A stretch of 64,000 nt of DNA from Cernens ardua (lineage in GTDB: Bacteria; Pseudomonadota; Gammaproteobacteria; Pseudomonadales; Halomonadaceae): contig NZ_JBPCZH010000001.1 of assembly GCF_051251085.1 (NCBI RefSeq), forward strand, positions 248,001 to 312,000. Reading direction: 5' to 3'. The translations under genes and the position numbers were made by a program. Shown here in pieces: positions 42,976 to 52,717 of the stretch (positions are counted from its first letter, which is position 1; each line of letters opens with the position of its first letter). Under the pieces are notes generated by a model that worked only from the letters and a program-made list of their open reading frames with translations, searched no databases and had not been told where the DNA came from.

Positions 42976-43779
42976 TTAATGATGACAGCCACAATCTGCA
43001 TCATGATCGTGGTGATGATGTTCATGATCCTCAAGTGCCAATTGCAGCCCTGCCTCCTGAGCCTTCACAAGGGTAACCATGAGTGTTTGCAATACAGCCC
43101 CCAACCCTTTTTGTAACGCTAAAGGTAAAATGGCCGCACCTATTTCAATTGCAGAGACACCGGGTAATGCAGCGGCTTCCTCAGCATCCTTGAGGGACGG
43201 TAATTCAGTAAGATAAACGAATCGGTCGGCGTCGTTTGCATGCTCTATTATCGACCCCAGGACGGCCAATTTTTGCTCGCGTTCAGCTCCACGACAGCTC
43301 GCCCATGAGCGTGTATCCAGACACACCCCTTCGATTCTTTCTGGCAGCGCCATCAGATCCGTAGCCTTTGAAGAGGGGAACATGGCCAGTATTTCTGCGG
43401 GGTTTTCTGTTGAAAAAGAGTCAGATAAACCGGATATCAAATGGCTATCCATGGGCTCGCTTCCCGACGCCACAAGGCATACTTGCGCGGGCGCCAACGC
43501 ATACGCCTTGGCAATCAATTCGCGATCTGCGGCAGGAACACGTACAAGAAGACGATGGCGTGCAATAGTGGCAATCAGGCTGATGACCTGCTGAACGAAC
43601 TCCGATGGAGTGAGAGATACGGCAATATAATCCGCCCCTTCCAGTGCATTCAACGCCATCGCTAGGCAATTGGATAAAGCTTCCGGGTCAGGTGACTGAG
43701 TAGTCGAGTCCTGTTCAGCTTCGATAGCCGTCATGAGCGTATCAAAGTTGAAGCCTAACTGAAGTCTCAAATCATACAT
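42976..43779 (-). CDS. PdxJ-like protein lacking catalytic residues, His-rich tail
   Basis: A 267-residue protein in the slot where pdxJ normally follows recO. It starts LRLQLGFNFDTLM, aligning with the PdxJ opening LLLGVNIDHIAT, then PDP near residue 31, GADYIAVSL, and the closing VSAIEIGAAILPLALQKGLG against PdxJ's HELNIGHAIIGRAVMTGL, with similar spacing throughout. The three key PdxJ residues seem gone: the His/Arg block after VHL is SLTPSEF, the Glu of NLEMA is a Val in LLVRVP, and the AGHGL histidine loop is TELPSL. It ends with HEHHHHDHDADCGCHH (252-267), a likely metal-binding tail. ATG 43779 has GGAG 6 bases upstream; a TTG at 43821 is less likely. Pyridoxine-phosphate synthesis looks improbable; the true function is unknown. 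Confidence 0.75.
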   Translation of the reverse strand: MYDLRLQLGFNFDTLMTAIEAEQDSTTQSPDPEALSNCLAMALNALEGADYIAVSLTPSEFVQQVISLIATIARHRLLVRVPAADRELIAKAYALAPAQVCLVASGSEPMDSHLISGLSDSFSTENPAEILAMFPSSKATDLMALPERIEGVCLDTRSWASCRGAEREQKLAVLGSIIEHANDADRFVYLTELPSLKDAEEAAALPGVSAIEIGAAILPLALQKGLGAVLQTLMVTLVKAQEAGLQLALEDHEHHHHDHDADCGCHH

Positions 43780-43883
43780 GTGGGGCTCCGGTGATAATGA
43801 TGAAGTGCCGGCATCTGACAAATTCAGGTCGATACGATCCTTGTCGACCTAAAACAAGTTGGCCTGAACTGATTCATGATAAC

Positions 43884-44597
43884 TCATGATAGAGATTGGC
43901 GGCGGCGCTTTTCAATCAGGGACATCAATAATGCCCGTGATTTCAACGGTCGATCACCCATATAGGGTAGGAGCGCCTGCCGTAATAACCAACGTGCCTC
44001 ACGCGCCACGGTCGGGGCCTCCCACTCGCCCATTGCAAGCCGTCGAAGCTGACGTCCATCCAAACCCTGCGTATGACCGGAGGCCTCTGTAAAGCGCCGT
44101 GAAGCCACCTGATACAGATAAGTCTGCTGTGAAGAAAGCGACTGCCCTGCTTCCGTTTCGAAAACAGGCTCTGCATCCAGTGCTTCCAATAGGGTAATTT
44201 CCAACCGGCGAAGCCCCGATGCCCTCTCAGCGGGCACTTTAAGTGCTTCCAACAATGCGCCATAGTGAGCAAAGACAGATTCGACCGGAAACTCGCGAGG
44301 AAGGCAGCGTGCAAGGAGCTCATTGGCATAAAACCCACATAGTAGCCCCTCACCGGCCAACATCACACCCGCTTTGGTCGATTCGATCAGCGTCAGCGTT
44401 TTGAGATCGCGCTCTCCACGCCAGGAGACATGCAGGGGCGTAAAAGGCTGCAAATTACTGCGGCTTTTACTACCGGGGCGCGCAACACCACGGGCAACGC
44501 CCCGAATGAGACCATGCTCCAGCGTAACAAGATCGACCAGCGCACTGGTTTCACGATAGGGACGGCGATGAAGGAGATAGGCAGGTTGCAATGACAT
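43884..44597 (-). CDS. recO: DNA repair protein RecO
   Basis: A 237-residue RecO, which anneals SSB-coated DNA and helps load RecA in gap repair. The N-terminal OB fold includes AYLLHRRPYRETSALVDLVT and GLIRGVARGVARPGSKSR. The helical C-terminal part contains LLCGFYANELLARCLPRE and the terminal LLPYMGDRPLKSRALL segment, where RecO proteins usually have LxxYLGxxxLxSRxL. No zinc cysteine cluster is seen, as in other gammaproteobacterial RecO. It lies in the era-recO-pdxJ order, but 309 bp after era. Confidence 0.92.
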   Translation of the reverse strand: MSLQPAYLLHRRPYRETSALVDLVTLEHGLIRGVARGVARPGSKSRSNLQPFTPLHVSWRGERDLKTLTLIESTKAGVMLAGEGLLCGFYANELLARCLPREFPVESVFAHYGALLEALKVPAERASGLRRLEITLLEALDAEPVFETEAGQSLSSQQTYLYQVASRRFTEASGHTQGLDGRQLRRLAMGEWEAPTVAREARWLLRQALLPYMGDRPLKSRALLMSLIEKRRRQSLS

Positions 44598-44906
44598 CCA
44601 TGCATCCTTTTACAAATATCCGTAACAAAAAGTACGGAGATGGAGCATTCCGGGTCGATTCAGAATATGGAATGAGACCTACAAGGCAGCATTAACCAAA
44701 CTTCAGAGTGATATTTCCAGCGCCCAGAAGCAACTTGCGCCAGCCACCCTGGAATCAGTCATGTCACAGCAGCGTCTATCGGCAACGCTCGCGGCAGTAA
44801 TTTGCATGATCCACACACGCGCAAGAAACGTGAGTGACGCCCCCCCCCTGGCTAAGACGACAGGATGAAGACGCCCGTAACATAGCCTGCAGCGCCAAGA
44901 CCACGA
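44598..44906. other. Spacer between era and recO
   Basis: This 309-bp spacer lies between two same-strand genes. It includes a run of nine cytosines (44841-44849). No ORF with a ribosome-binding site, hairpin-plus-T terminator or repeat array was seen. It may hold a recO promoter. Confidence 0.4.
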
Positions 44907-45842
44907 CTATTCGTCGTCGTAACCCAGGCTTTTAAGTGCGCGGGCATCATCCGACCAGCCCCGTTTGACCTTGACCCAAAGTTTGAGCATGACTTTCTTG
45001 TCGAAAAGCTTCTCCATCTCGATACGCGCATCCTTTCCGATCTGCTTGATGCGTTCACCGCCTTCACCAATGAGAATCTTTTTCTGACCGTCACGCTCGA
45101 CCAACATCAAGGCATTGATACGCAGAATATGGCCTTCATCGCGAAATTGTTCGATTTCAACCGTCATCTGGTAAGGCAACTCATCCCCCAGCTGACGCAT
45201 GACTTTTTCACGTACCAGCTCTGATGCAAGAAAACGCTCGCTTTTATCGGTAATCTGCTCTTCGGGAAAGTAATGAGGGCCTTCGGGCAAATGTTTGGCG
45301 ACCTCTTCTTCCAATGCTTTCACACCCGTACCATGTTTGGCCGAGACAGGCATGATCGCAGCAAAAGCACGCTTTTTAGCAACTTTTTCAAGCCATGGAA
45401 GCATGACTGACTTATCCTTCAGCCAGTCCATCTTGTTGATCGCCAAAATCACGGGTGCTTTTACGGACGCCAGTTTTTTGAGCACGATATCATCTTCATC
45501 AGTCCAACGGGTACGGTCGATAATGAAAACCACACAGTCAACATCGCGTAACGCCTGTGATGCTGTCTGGTTCATGAACTGGTTGATGGCTCGATTACGA
45601 TCCTTGCTCATGATGTGCATACCCGGGGTATCCACATAAATGGCCTGTGTGTTACCGATCGTATTAACACCCATGACCTGATGACGGGTTGTCTGTGGAC
45701 GACGGGACGTAATGGATATTTTTTGCCCAAGGATGCGGTTCATCAACGTGGATTTACCGACATTGGGACGCCCAACAATCGCGACAAATCCACAGCGCGA
45801 GACATCGTCAGTCGGTGTATGGTCAGGGGTGATATCGCTCAT
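44907..45842 (-). CDS. era: GTPase Era
   Basis: A 311-residue essential GTPase that binds the 3' end of 16S rRNA during 30S assembly. The G-domain motifs are intact: [16 protein letters not shown] (G1), DTPGMH (G3), NKMDWL (G4) and [11 protein letters not shown] (G5). The C-terminal KH domain contains [22 protein letters not shown]. Its start overlaps the end of rnc by four bases (ATGA), the widespread rnc-era coupling. Length and order are standard. Confidence 0.97.
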   Translation of the reverse strand: MSDITPDHTPTDDVSRCGFVAIVGRPNVGKSTLMNRILGQKISITSRRPQTTRHQVMGVNTIGNTQAIYVDTPGMHIMSKDRNRAINQFMNQTASQALRDVDCVVFIIDRTRWTDEDDIVLKKLASVKAPVILAINKMDWLKDKSVMLPWLEKVAKKRAFAAIMPVSAKHGTGVKALEEEVAKHLPEGPHYFPEEQITDKSERFLASELVREKVMRQLGDELPYQMTVEIEQFRDEGHILRINALMLVERDGQKKILIGEGGERIKQIGKDARIEMEKLFDKKVMLKLWVKVKRGWSDDARALKSLGYDDE

Positions 45843-46531
45843 GATGATCTCCGGGGATTAGGGTTCAAATGGGTAAGGACACGCTCGGCAGCCTGCTGTT
45901 CAGCACTGCGTCGGCTAGGGCCGTGCCCTTCTTCCGGAGTCTCCAGCACATCCACATGGCACAATACAGTAAAGTGCTGATCATGGGCTTCACCTTCAAT
46001 GGAAGTCACTTCATAACGCGGCAAGGGATTCTGACGAGACTGCATGAACTCCTGAAGGCGGGTTTTAGGGTCCTTCATGGTGTCTTCCAGCGTCGTGTTC
46101 TCCAGACGGTGTGCAAACCATTTGAGAATACACCGCTGGACCTCAGCCATACCGGCATCCAGATAAATCGCCCCGATAATCGCCTCAACAGCATCTGCCA
46201 GAATGGATTCACGGCGATGACCACCACTTTTCATCTCACCCGAACCAAGACGCAGAAATTGACCGAGCTCAAATTCCAGCGCGACCTTTGCCAGAGTCTC
46301 ACCCTTCACCAAACGAGCACGTAAGCGCGAAAGCTGCCCTTCACGTGCTTTGGGAAATCGGGTAAACAGGGCCTCCCCGATCACAAAATTCACGATGGAA
46401 TCCCCCAGGAATTCCAAACGCTCATTATTCTTGCCGCCCACACTCCGATGGGTCATGGCAAGCTCCAGCAATGACGGGTCATTGAAGGAGTGATCAAGGC
46501 GTTTTGTCAGGGTCGAAAGAGAGCTGCTCAC
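45839..46531 (-). CDS. rnc: Ribonuclease III
   Basis: A 230-residue double-strand-specific endoribonuclease for rRNA and mRNA processing. The signature [20 protein letters not shown] (about residues 35-54) supplies catalytic Glu/Asp, and [16 protein letters not shown] the second acidic pair. A C-terminal dsRNA-binding domain ([21 protein letters not shown]) follows. I chose GTG 46531, which has GAGA 7 bases upstream and gives near-standard length; an in-frame TTG at 46543 is the alternative. It overlaps era by four bases. The spacer upstream is unusually long and contains a strong hairpin. Confidence 0.95.
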   Translation of the reverse strand: MSSSLSTLTKRLDHSFNDPSLLELAMTHRSVGGKNNERLEFLGDSIVNFVIGEALFTRFPKAREGQLSRLRARLVKGETLAKVALEFELGQFLRLGSGEMKSGGHRRESILADAVEAIIGAIYLDAGMAEVQRCILKWFAHRLENTTLEDTMKDPKTRLQEFMQSRQNPLPRYEVTSIEGEAHDQHFTVLCHVDVLETPEEGHGPSRRSAEQQAAERVLTHLNPNPRRSS

Positions 46532-46696
46532 GTGTATTCTCAACTTTTCAGTGCGAAATGTGTGCTGACAAGAGCCACTGGGGCACTATGTCAGGCAGGC
46601 ACATATATCAATAAATACAATGATTCCCAAACATCGTTATACACAGATGCATCAATTGATATATAGCCGCGCTTATAGACGCTTTTTTATTCGTAC

Positions 46697-46728
46697 CCGA
46701 CCCCTCGGGCGGTCTCCCAAGGGGTCGG
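46697..46728. other. Strong hairpin in the rnc leader
   Basis: CCGACCCCT (46697-46705) pairs perfectly with AGGGGTCGG (46720-46728). After one mismatch GGG/CCC adds three pairs around a six-base loop. Neither strand has a T run after it. It lies about 165-200 bases upstream of the rnc start and could be a leader structure or terminator remnant. Confidence 0.5.
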
Positions 46729-46904
46729 TTTCCATAGAGTATAGACAGTAAACGCCAAAAATGACGGGGTCATCCAATGTCTGTCAGGAACGCGAAAATT
46801 CAAGTCAAAGTATGGCTTGCTCCCCGATTCCGGCTTATTCATCGACGATTTTGTCTATCATCGTCAAATCGAGCGTTCTCATATCAAATGACGCTGCCAT
46901 CGAT

Positions 46905-46928
46905 ATTCAGGCATTCAGGCATTCAGGC
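46905..46928. repeat. 8-bp tandem repeat ATTCAGGC x3
   Basis: Three exact adjacent copies of ATTCAGGC lie in the lepB-rnc spacer. Confidence 0.8.
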
Positions 46929-47039
46929 GCTGATATCTGACGTTGATATCAGGTGCCTATTACCACAAATACCACAAAACCCGGTATGGCAATATTTGCT
47001 TGCAACACTAGCTAATGGCAGGAAGTTTACCACAGGTTC

Positions 47040-47792
47040 CTAGCCGTGAATGATACGGTCATGCGTAAAGCTGGGAAGGCCGCCATGCCAATGCATCCAG
47101 ACGAAGAAAGCCTTACCTACAAGATTCTGTTCCGGAACAAACCCCCAATAGCGGCTATCCGCAGAATTGTCGCGATTGTCACCCATCACAAAATAATGGC
47201 CCGCAGGAACAGTGCCATCAAAACCTTTACTATCTACGTCAGGATTGTTGTAAACCGCATGCTTGACACCGTCCAGATCTTCCTGGAAAAGCTGCATTCC
47301 CGGAGAAGAGGCAACATCATCAGAAACCAGTGTTTTACTGATCAGCTTGCCATTGATATAGAGATGTTTGTCCTGATAAACCACATGGTCGCCCGGAACA
47401 CCGACGACACGCTTGATGAAATCAACGCTTGGATTTAACGGGAAGCGAAATACGATAACATCCCCACGATGAGGTTCCCCGGTAGAAAGAATCCGAGTAT
47501 GGGTGATCGGCAAACGTAAACCATAACTGAATTTATTGACAGCAATGTAATCACCTACCTTCAAGGTGGGTTCCATTGAACCGGAAGGGATCTGAAACGG
47601 TTCAACAATAAAGGATCTCACTACCAGAACGAACAATAGCACCGGAAAAAGCGAACGTGAGTAGTCTACATACCAGGGCGCCTTGGTATCGGTACCGGCA
47701 GCTTCGCGTCTACCTTTTAGATACACGGCATCAAGCAGCCAGATAAGACCCATCACAACGATGGCAGCAACAAAAAACACGGATAAAAACAT
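47040..47792 (-). CDS. lepB: Signal peptidase I
   Basis: A 250-residue leader peptidase that cleaves exported preproteins at the periplasmic face. Two N-terminal membrane helices (FLSVFFVAAIVVMGLIWLLD and SLFPVLLFVLVVRSFIVEPF) precede the catalytic serine in IPSGSMEPTL (about residue 73). The general-base lysine is in DFIKRVVGVPGD and the late signature is GDNRDNSADSRYWGFVP. It lies 33 bp after lepA and shares its transcript. Length is slightly shorter than E. coli LepB (324) and normal for this group. Confidence 0.96.
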   Translation of the reverse strand: MFLSVFFVAAIVVMGLIWLLDAVYLKGRREAAGTDTKAPWYVDYSRSLFPVLLFVLVVRSFIVEPFQIPSGSMEPTLKVGDYIAVNKFSYGLRLPITHTRILSTGEPHRGDVIVFRFPLNPSVDFIKRVVGVPGDHVVYQDKHLYINGKLISKTLVSDDVASSPGMQLFQEDLDGVKHAVYNNPDVDSKGFDGTVPAGHYFVMGDNRDNSADSRYWGFVPEQNLVGKAFFVWMHWHGGLPSFTHDRIIHG

Positions 47793-47825
47793 GATCTAAT
47801 CCATTTCCTTGGGGCGGGCAGACGA

Positions 47826-49643
47826 CTACTCGCTGGTCTTGAGCACAGCGAGGAAGGCATCCTGTGGAATTTCCACACTACCCACCTGCTTCATGCGTTT
47901 TTTACCTTCTTTCTGCTTTTGCAGCAGTTTCTTTTTACGCGATACATCACCGCCGTAGCACTTGGCTGTTACGTTCTTGCGCAGGGCTTTTACAGTGGAA
48001 CGAGCAACCACGTGCCCTCCGATCGCTGCCTGAATGGCAACATCGAACATCTGGCGGGGAATCAGTTCCTTCATTTTTTCGACCAGAATACGCCCACGTG
48101 CATGAGCGTGATCACGGTGAATAATCACGGCCAATGCATCAACCCGATCACCGTTGATCAATACATCCAAACGAACAAGTTTGGATGCCTCAAAGCGGTC
48201 AAAACTGTAATCAAGGGAAGCATACCCCTTGGTAATGGATTTCAGCCGATCAAAGAAGTCCATCACAACTTCACTCATCGGCAGTTGATACACCAGTTGC
48301 ATCTGGTTACCAAGTACCTGCATGTCTTTCTGAATACCTCGACGGTTGACGCATTCAGTGATGACATTACCAACAAATTCCTGCGGCACCAGAATGGTCG
48401 CCTGCGCGATGGGCTCACGGAATTCACGTACACTCGAGAGGTCAGGCAATTTGGACGGATTCGAAATATATTCTATCTCCCCCGAATCCATCTCGAGTTC
48501 ATATACAACCGTGGGCGCCGTGGTGAGCAAATCAAGATTGTATTCACGCTCCAGTCGTTCCTGAATGATCTCCATGTGCAGCGTGCCAAGAAAGCCGACA
48601 CGGAAACCGAAGCCAAGTGCATCCGAGTTTTCGGGTACATAATCCAGAGATGCATCGTTCAAGGCCAGCTTTTCAAGTGCATCACGAAAATCTTCATAAT
48701 CATCAGCACTAATCGGGAACATACCCGCATAGACCTGAGGCTTGATCTTCTGGAAGCCGGGTAGGCGTGCCACTTCAGACGTTTTCGCATGAGTGATGGT
48801 ATCGCCCACGGGCGCACCATGGATATCCTTGATACCCGCAACAACAAAACCGACTTCACCGGCACGCAGGCGGCCGGTTTCATTACGTTTGGGTGTAAAG
48901 ATACCGACGGCGCTGGCTTCCCAGGTGCGCCCGGTCGATTTCATCAGGATTTTATCGCCTTTGTTCAGCTCGCCATCAAAAACACGGATAAGGGAGACGA
49001 CTCCAAGATAATTATCAAACCATGAATCGATAATCAAAGCCTGAAGTGGCGCATCGCGATTCCCTTTGGGCGGTGGGATATCACGCACCAAACGCTCAAG
49101 GAGCTCTTCCATCCCCAAACCGCTTTTGGCGGATACACGGCATGCATCGGTCGCATCCAGCCCGATAATTTCCTCGATCTGGTGGGATACTTCGTCAGGA
49201 TCAGCCTGCGGCAAATCCATCTTGTTCAGGACCGGCAGAACTTCCAGCCCTTGCTCGATCGCGGTATAGCAGTTGGCTACGGACTGAGCTTCCACCCCTT
49301 GTGCGGCATCCACCACCAACAAGGCCCCTTCACAGGCGTAAAGAGAGCGTGACACTTCATATGAAAAGTCTACATGACCGGGAGTATCAATGAAGTTGAG
49401 CTGGTAAATCTGCCCATCCTGAGCATGGTAATCCAATGTGACCGATTGAGCCTTGATCGTAATACCACGCTCGCGCTCAATGTCCATGGAATCGAGCACT
49501 TGTTCCTTGAGCTCACGTTCTGTCAAACCACCACAAATCTGTATCAATCGATCTGCGAGGGTCGACTTCCCATGGTCAATGTGGGCAATAATCGAAAAAT
49601 TCCTGATGTTGTCCAGATTGGAGCGGCTTACGTCTTGAGTCAT
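47826..49643 (-). CDS. lepA: Elongation factor 4 (LepA)
   Basis: A 605-residue ribosomal GTPase that back-translocates or assists initiation. The G domain has [17 protein letters not shown] (G1), the [12 protein letters not shown] switch and [10 protein letters not shown]. The EF4-specific C-terminal domain includes [27 protein letters not shown] and [20 protein letters not shown]. The ATG at 49643 is used; length is six above E. coli LepA. A terminator lies between it and mucD (49806-49832), so lepA-lepB probably has its own promoter. Confidence 0.97.
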   Translation of the reverse strand: MTQDVSRSNLDNIRNFSIIAHIDHGKSTLADRLIQICGGLTERELKEQVLDSMDIERERGITIKAQSVTLDYHAQDGQIYQLNFIDTPGHVDFSYEVSRSLYACEGALLVVDAAQGVEAQSVANCYTAIEQGLEVLPVLNKMDLPQADPDEVSHQIEEIIGLDATDACRVSAKSGLGMEELLERLVRDIPPPKGNRDAPLQALIIDSWFDNYLGVVSLIRVFDGELNKGDKILMKSTGRTWEASAVGIFTPKRNETGRLRAGEVGFVVAGIKDIHGAPVGDTITHAKTSEVARLPGFQKIKPQVYAGMFPISADDYEDFRDALEKLALNDASLDYVPENSDALGFGFRVGFLGTLHMEIIQERLEREYNLDLLTTAPTVVYELEMDSGEIEYISNPSKLPDLSSVREFREPIAQATILVPQEFVGNVITECVNRRGIQKDMQVLGNQMQLVYQLPMSEVVMDFFDRLKSITKGYASLDYSFDRFEASKLVRLDVLINGDRVDALAVIIHRDHAHARGRILVEKMKELIPRQMFDVAIQAAIGGHVVARSTVKALRKNVTAKCYGGDVSRKKKLLQKQKEGKKRMKQVGSVEIPQDAFLAVLKTSE

Positions 49644-49805
49644 CCAGTTTCACCGAAAAATGGGCCTGCGTACGGAAGAGACACCTCTTCCGACACTTCC
49701 AAACAGCTTGAATGCCGATATTGTACATGAAGAATACGCGATACACACTTGAGGCCAAGGCTTTATTTCCGTGCGCGGCAAAAGACTTCATACTCCCTTT
49801 GTTAA

Positions 49806-49832
49806 TAAAAAGGCCCTTGCAATCAAGGGCCT
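49806..49832 (-). terminator. Intrinsic terminator of mucD
   Basis: Arms AGGCCCTTG (49811-49819) and CAAGGGCCT (49824-49832) with loop CAAT form a perfect 9-bp stem. On the minus strand TTTTTATTAAC follows. It lies 42 bases past the mucD stop. Confidence 0.8.
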
Positions 49833-49873
49833 CGCAGAAAGTTCACCTACTCGACGACGTTCAGTGATAACGG

Positions 49874-51391
49874 TTACTCACCGTCATAATCGCTATCATC
49901 CATTTTTCCATCCATACGAATGGCAATAAACATCTGCTGATTACCACGCGCCACTCGCATGGCAATCGGATGATGTTTGGGCAAATCCGCCACAACCGAT
50001 CTTAGTTGATCGACAGAGCTAATCTCTTGCCGATTCACTTCGATAATGATGTCACCGGGCTGTAGGCCAGCCTTGTCTCCAATGCTATTGGGCGTCACCT
50101 GACGCACCACAACACCATTGGGAACACCAGCACTCTTCAACTGCGAATCATTGAGCGGGGATACCGTTACGCCAAGACGGGATTTGTGACTATTTGGGTG
50201 GGAAGATGTCGTTTCTGCCTGGCTGCTCTTCGGCCAATCCCCCAGTTTGACGGAAATTGATGTGGTCTGACCATTGCGGATGACATCCAGCTTCGCTGTT
50301 TGCCCCGGCTGCATCGCACCAATCAGACGTGGAAGATCATCCGGTGTATCAACCGTATGCCCATTGACGGCGGTAACAATATCACCCGGTTTTAGACCTG
50401 CCTCCCCACCGGGGGAATGAGGAGAAAGTTGCGCAATCAGCGCGCCCTGGGTATTTTTCAGGCCAAACGAACTGGCGAGGTCAGGCGAAACACCCTGAAT
50501 GGCAACCCCCAGATACCCACGAGTAACGTGACCATCCTTTTTGATTTGATTCGCAACATCCATGGCTACATTAATGGGAACAGCAAAAGAGAGCCCCATG
50601 TAGCCTCCACTCTGGGTATAAATCTGTGAGTTTATCCCTACAACCTGACCTTGAAGATTCAGCAATGGCCCTCCCGAGTTACCGGGATTGATCGGTACAT
50701 CGGTTTGTATAAAGGGGACATAACTGTCATCAGGCAAGGTACGATTGATCGCACTCACAATGCCCTGAGTCACGGACGAATTGAATCCAAAAGGTGAACC
50801 TATGGCCACCATCCATTCACCGGTCTGAAGCTTGTCGGAATTACCGATCTGCACGGTAGGCAAATTCTTCAAATTGACCTTGATCAGCGCCACATCCGTT
50901 TTCCGATCCATGCCAATCAATTTAGCCGCTACGTTCCGCCGATCATTGAAACGCACGCGAATGGTTTGCGCACCAGCGACAACGTGGGCGTTGGTCAATA
51001 TATAGCCGTCTGGGCTAATAACGAATCCTGAACCAAGCGAGTGTAGCTCTTCAGTTTGTGGACCCGCACCGCCCATCCCGGGGAAACCACCGAAGCCCGG
51101 GGGAAGCTGATTACCAAAGAACTGGCGGATAATGTCTGGCAATTGACTCGGATCGCCACCCATCTGGAATGAAGGGCCCTTTTCTTCCCTCACCGTCGAG
51201 ATATTCACCACGGCCGGCGATACTTTCTTGACCAACTGCGTAAAGTTGGGCAATTGCACCATAGTGGGCGCCGCACTATTGGCCTGAGAGGTTTCTATGG
51301 GAGCATTTTGAGCCATAACAGGATTCTGAATGGCGATTCCAGAAGCAATGGCAAGGGCCACAAGAGTCAATCGTCGTTTAGCAACGTACAT
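49874..51391 (-). CDS. mucD: Periplasmic serine protease MucD (DegP family)
   Basis: A 505-residue HtrA-type protease and chaperone for misfolded envelope proteins. A signal peptide (LTLVALAIASGIAIQNPVMAQ, residues 8-28) exports it. The catalytic triad is His136 (LTNAHVV), Asp166 (RKTDVALIKV) and Ser239 (NPGNSGGPLL). Two PDZ domains follow (around GYLGVAIQGVSPDLASSFG and SRLGVTVSPLN / GDIIIEVNRQEI). The linker FGNQLPPGFGGFPGMGGAGP is Gly/Pro-rich. It is in the rpoE-rseA-rseB-mucD order, 299 bp after rseB. The ATG at 51391 has GGAG 9 bases upstream. Confidence 0.95.
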   Translation of the reverse strand: MYVAKRRLTLVALAIASGIAIQNPVMAQNAPIETSQANSAAPTMVQLPNFTQLVKKVSPAVVNISTVREEKGPSFQMGGDPSQLPDIIRQFFGNQLPPGFGGFPGMGGAGPQTEELHSLGSGFVISPDGYILTNAHVVAGAQTIRVRFNDRRNVAAKLIGMDRKTDVALIKVNLKNLPTVQIGNSDKLQTGEWMVAIGSPFGFNSSVTQGIVSAINRTLPDDSYVPFIQTDVPINPGNSGGPLLNLQGQVVGINSQIYTQSGGYMGLSFAVPINVAMDVANQIKKDGHVTRGYLGVAIQGVSPDLASSFGLKNTQGALIAQLSPHSPGGEAGLKPGDIVTAVNGHTVDTPDDLPRLIGAMQPGQTAKLDVIRNGQTTSISVKLGDWPKSSQAETTSSHPNSHKSRLGVTVSPLNDSQLKSAGVPNGVVVRQVTPNSIGDKAGLQPGDIIIEVNRQEISSVDQLRSVVADLPKHHPIAMRVARGNQQMFIAIRMDGKMDDSDYDGE

Positions 51392-51690
51392 CTAGGCAAC
51401 TCCTATTTTTTCCTTATCAAGGAAGAACTGAACAACGGATGCTTTGTAAAAAATGAGGCTGGGTAGATTTTTGTAATATTGGCTTGCAATCACCACGTGC
51501 GATTTACCGCCCATGTTCAAAACCCAATCCCTTTTGTCCCTTGCAATAACCCATGAAAGTGATGTGAAAATTATACGAATGCGTATTTTTTACAATAAAA
51601 AACTTAAATAAAAATTAAATAAATATCAATATATCACTACAACTTTAGGCGACACAATCGAGCGAAGATACATGAGCTTACACAATCAAT

Positions 51691-52692
51691 TCACTTTTCA
51701 ACTACATTAAGTCCATCAGCGACTCGGATCAGAACGGGTAACGGAACCTCCCCCGTCACTGCAGCCTGATAACCGGCCCCGGGTTGACCGAAATGACGAA
51801 TGACCACAGATGCCCCACCCAAAATATTGGTTCCTTCAGGAAGTGCAGCAGAGGAAAGCCAGGGACCAATGAAAATATTGAGACTCGACAATCCATCGGA
51901 ATAAAAACGGGATTCCATCTCGTGTCCCTGAATATCCACCACTGTATTACCTTCCATGTGAAATCCATGGGGCAACCAGGTGACCCAATGATGTGGGCTG
52001 GCACCCTCACGTAGTGGAAACAACGTCAACAAGCCGCTGTAGGGCGTAAGTGAATGAATAGCAACCACCTGGGACGTATTGACCACGCGGCCAAATGGAT
52101 CAATCGTCACCCGCTTGAGTGGCAACTGTGTTTGCTCATCTACCCACAACCGTTGGGCAAAGCGAAAAGAATCATTCGGCAGAATATCAATGACATTGGC
52201 AAGATGATTGGCAATCAGTTGCTGGCCGACGTAATGAAAGCGGTAGTGCGCAGTCAGGGATTCAATCGAGGAATCACCTGTCATTAAACGAAAAAGGCTG
52301 GGAAGCTCGTTTTCAAGCATTTTGGGGCGAAGGGAGGACGTATTATCCAGGGATTGGACATATGAGCGCTCGACCTGTTTAGCCACCCAATGATTCACAT
52401 GATACGTGGATAAACCTGACACATTGGAGTTGGCAATCAGCAAATCGTAATTGTAGCAACGCGTCGCATTGATCGAGCGAATAATCAGGCCAGTTGCATT
52501 GGGAAGATGTGGGGGCAATACCTGTGGCTGACCACAATTCACATAAATACGCGCAGCATTGGACTGCGAAGCGATGGGGGTGGCAGTTTGACCCGATGAG
52601 GATTGAGCCACCGACGGCCTGATATCAAGACAAAAAAATAGCAGGACAAGCATAATCCATGCCTGCAACCTGCTATTGTTTTTACTCGCCAT
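51691..52692 (-). CDS. rseB: Sigma-E regulatory protein RseB/MucB
   Basis: A 333-residue periplasmic protein that binds the anti-sigma factor RseA and protects it from DegS, releasing when lipopolysaccharide or lipoprotein signals accumulate. A signal peptide ends at about PSVAQ (residue 30). The two MucB/RseB domains include the LolA-like N-terminal part and the C-terminal region around GASPHHWVTWLPHGF and FYSDGLSSLNIFIGPW, typical of the family. It lies 25 bp after rseA. The N-terminal domain is more diverged than usual. Confidence 0.9.
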   Translation of the reverse strand: MASKNNSRLQAWIMLVLLFFCLDIRPSVAQSSSGQTATPIASQSNAARIYVNCGQPQVLPPHLPNATGLIIRSINATRCYNYDLLIANSNVSGLSTYHVNHWVAKQVERSYVQSLDNTSSLRPKMLENELPSLFRLMTGDSSIESLTAHYRFHYVGQQLIANHLANVIDILPNDSFRFAQRLWVDEQTQLPLKRVTIDPFGRVVNTSQVVAIHSLTPYSGLLTLFPLREGASPHHWVTWLPHGFHMEGNTVVDIQGHEMESRFYSDGLSSLNIFIGPWLSSAALPEGTNILGGASVVIRHFGQPGAGYQAAVTGEVPLPVLIRVADGLNVVEK

Positions 52693-52717
52693 AATGTCTT
52701 TTCATCGCCGTCCAGTA

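Larger units (their letters stand above)
46532..47039. other. Long spacer lepB-rnc, no DUF4845 gene
   Basis: About 500 bp separate lepB and rnc. In many relatives a small DUF4845 membrane-protein gene sits here; none is seen. Contents are a 13-bp-arm hairpin (46697-46728) and three copies of an 8-bp repeat (46905-46928). A rightward 88-codon frame at 46777 lacks a ribosome-binding site and is not called. Confidence 0.5.

Noticed and set aside
46777..47043. Rightward 88-codon frame in the lepB-rnc spacer
   Set aside because: No Shine-Dalgarno sequence, runs through the 8-bp repeat, ends at the lepB stop region; composition unlike neighbours.
47919..48764. Rightward 281-codon frame opposite lepA
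   Set aside because: Antisense shadow of a highly conserved gene; no start signal and no recognisable domain.
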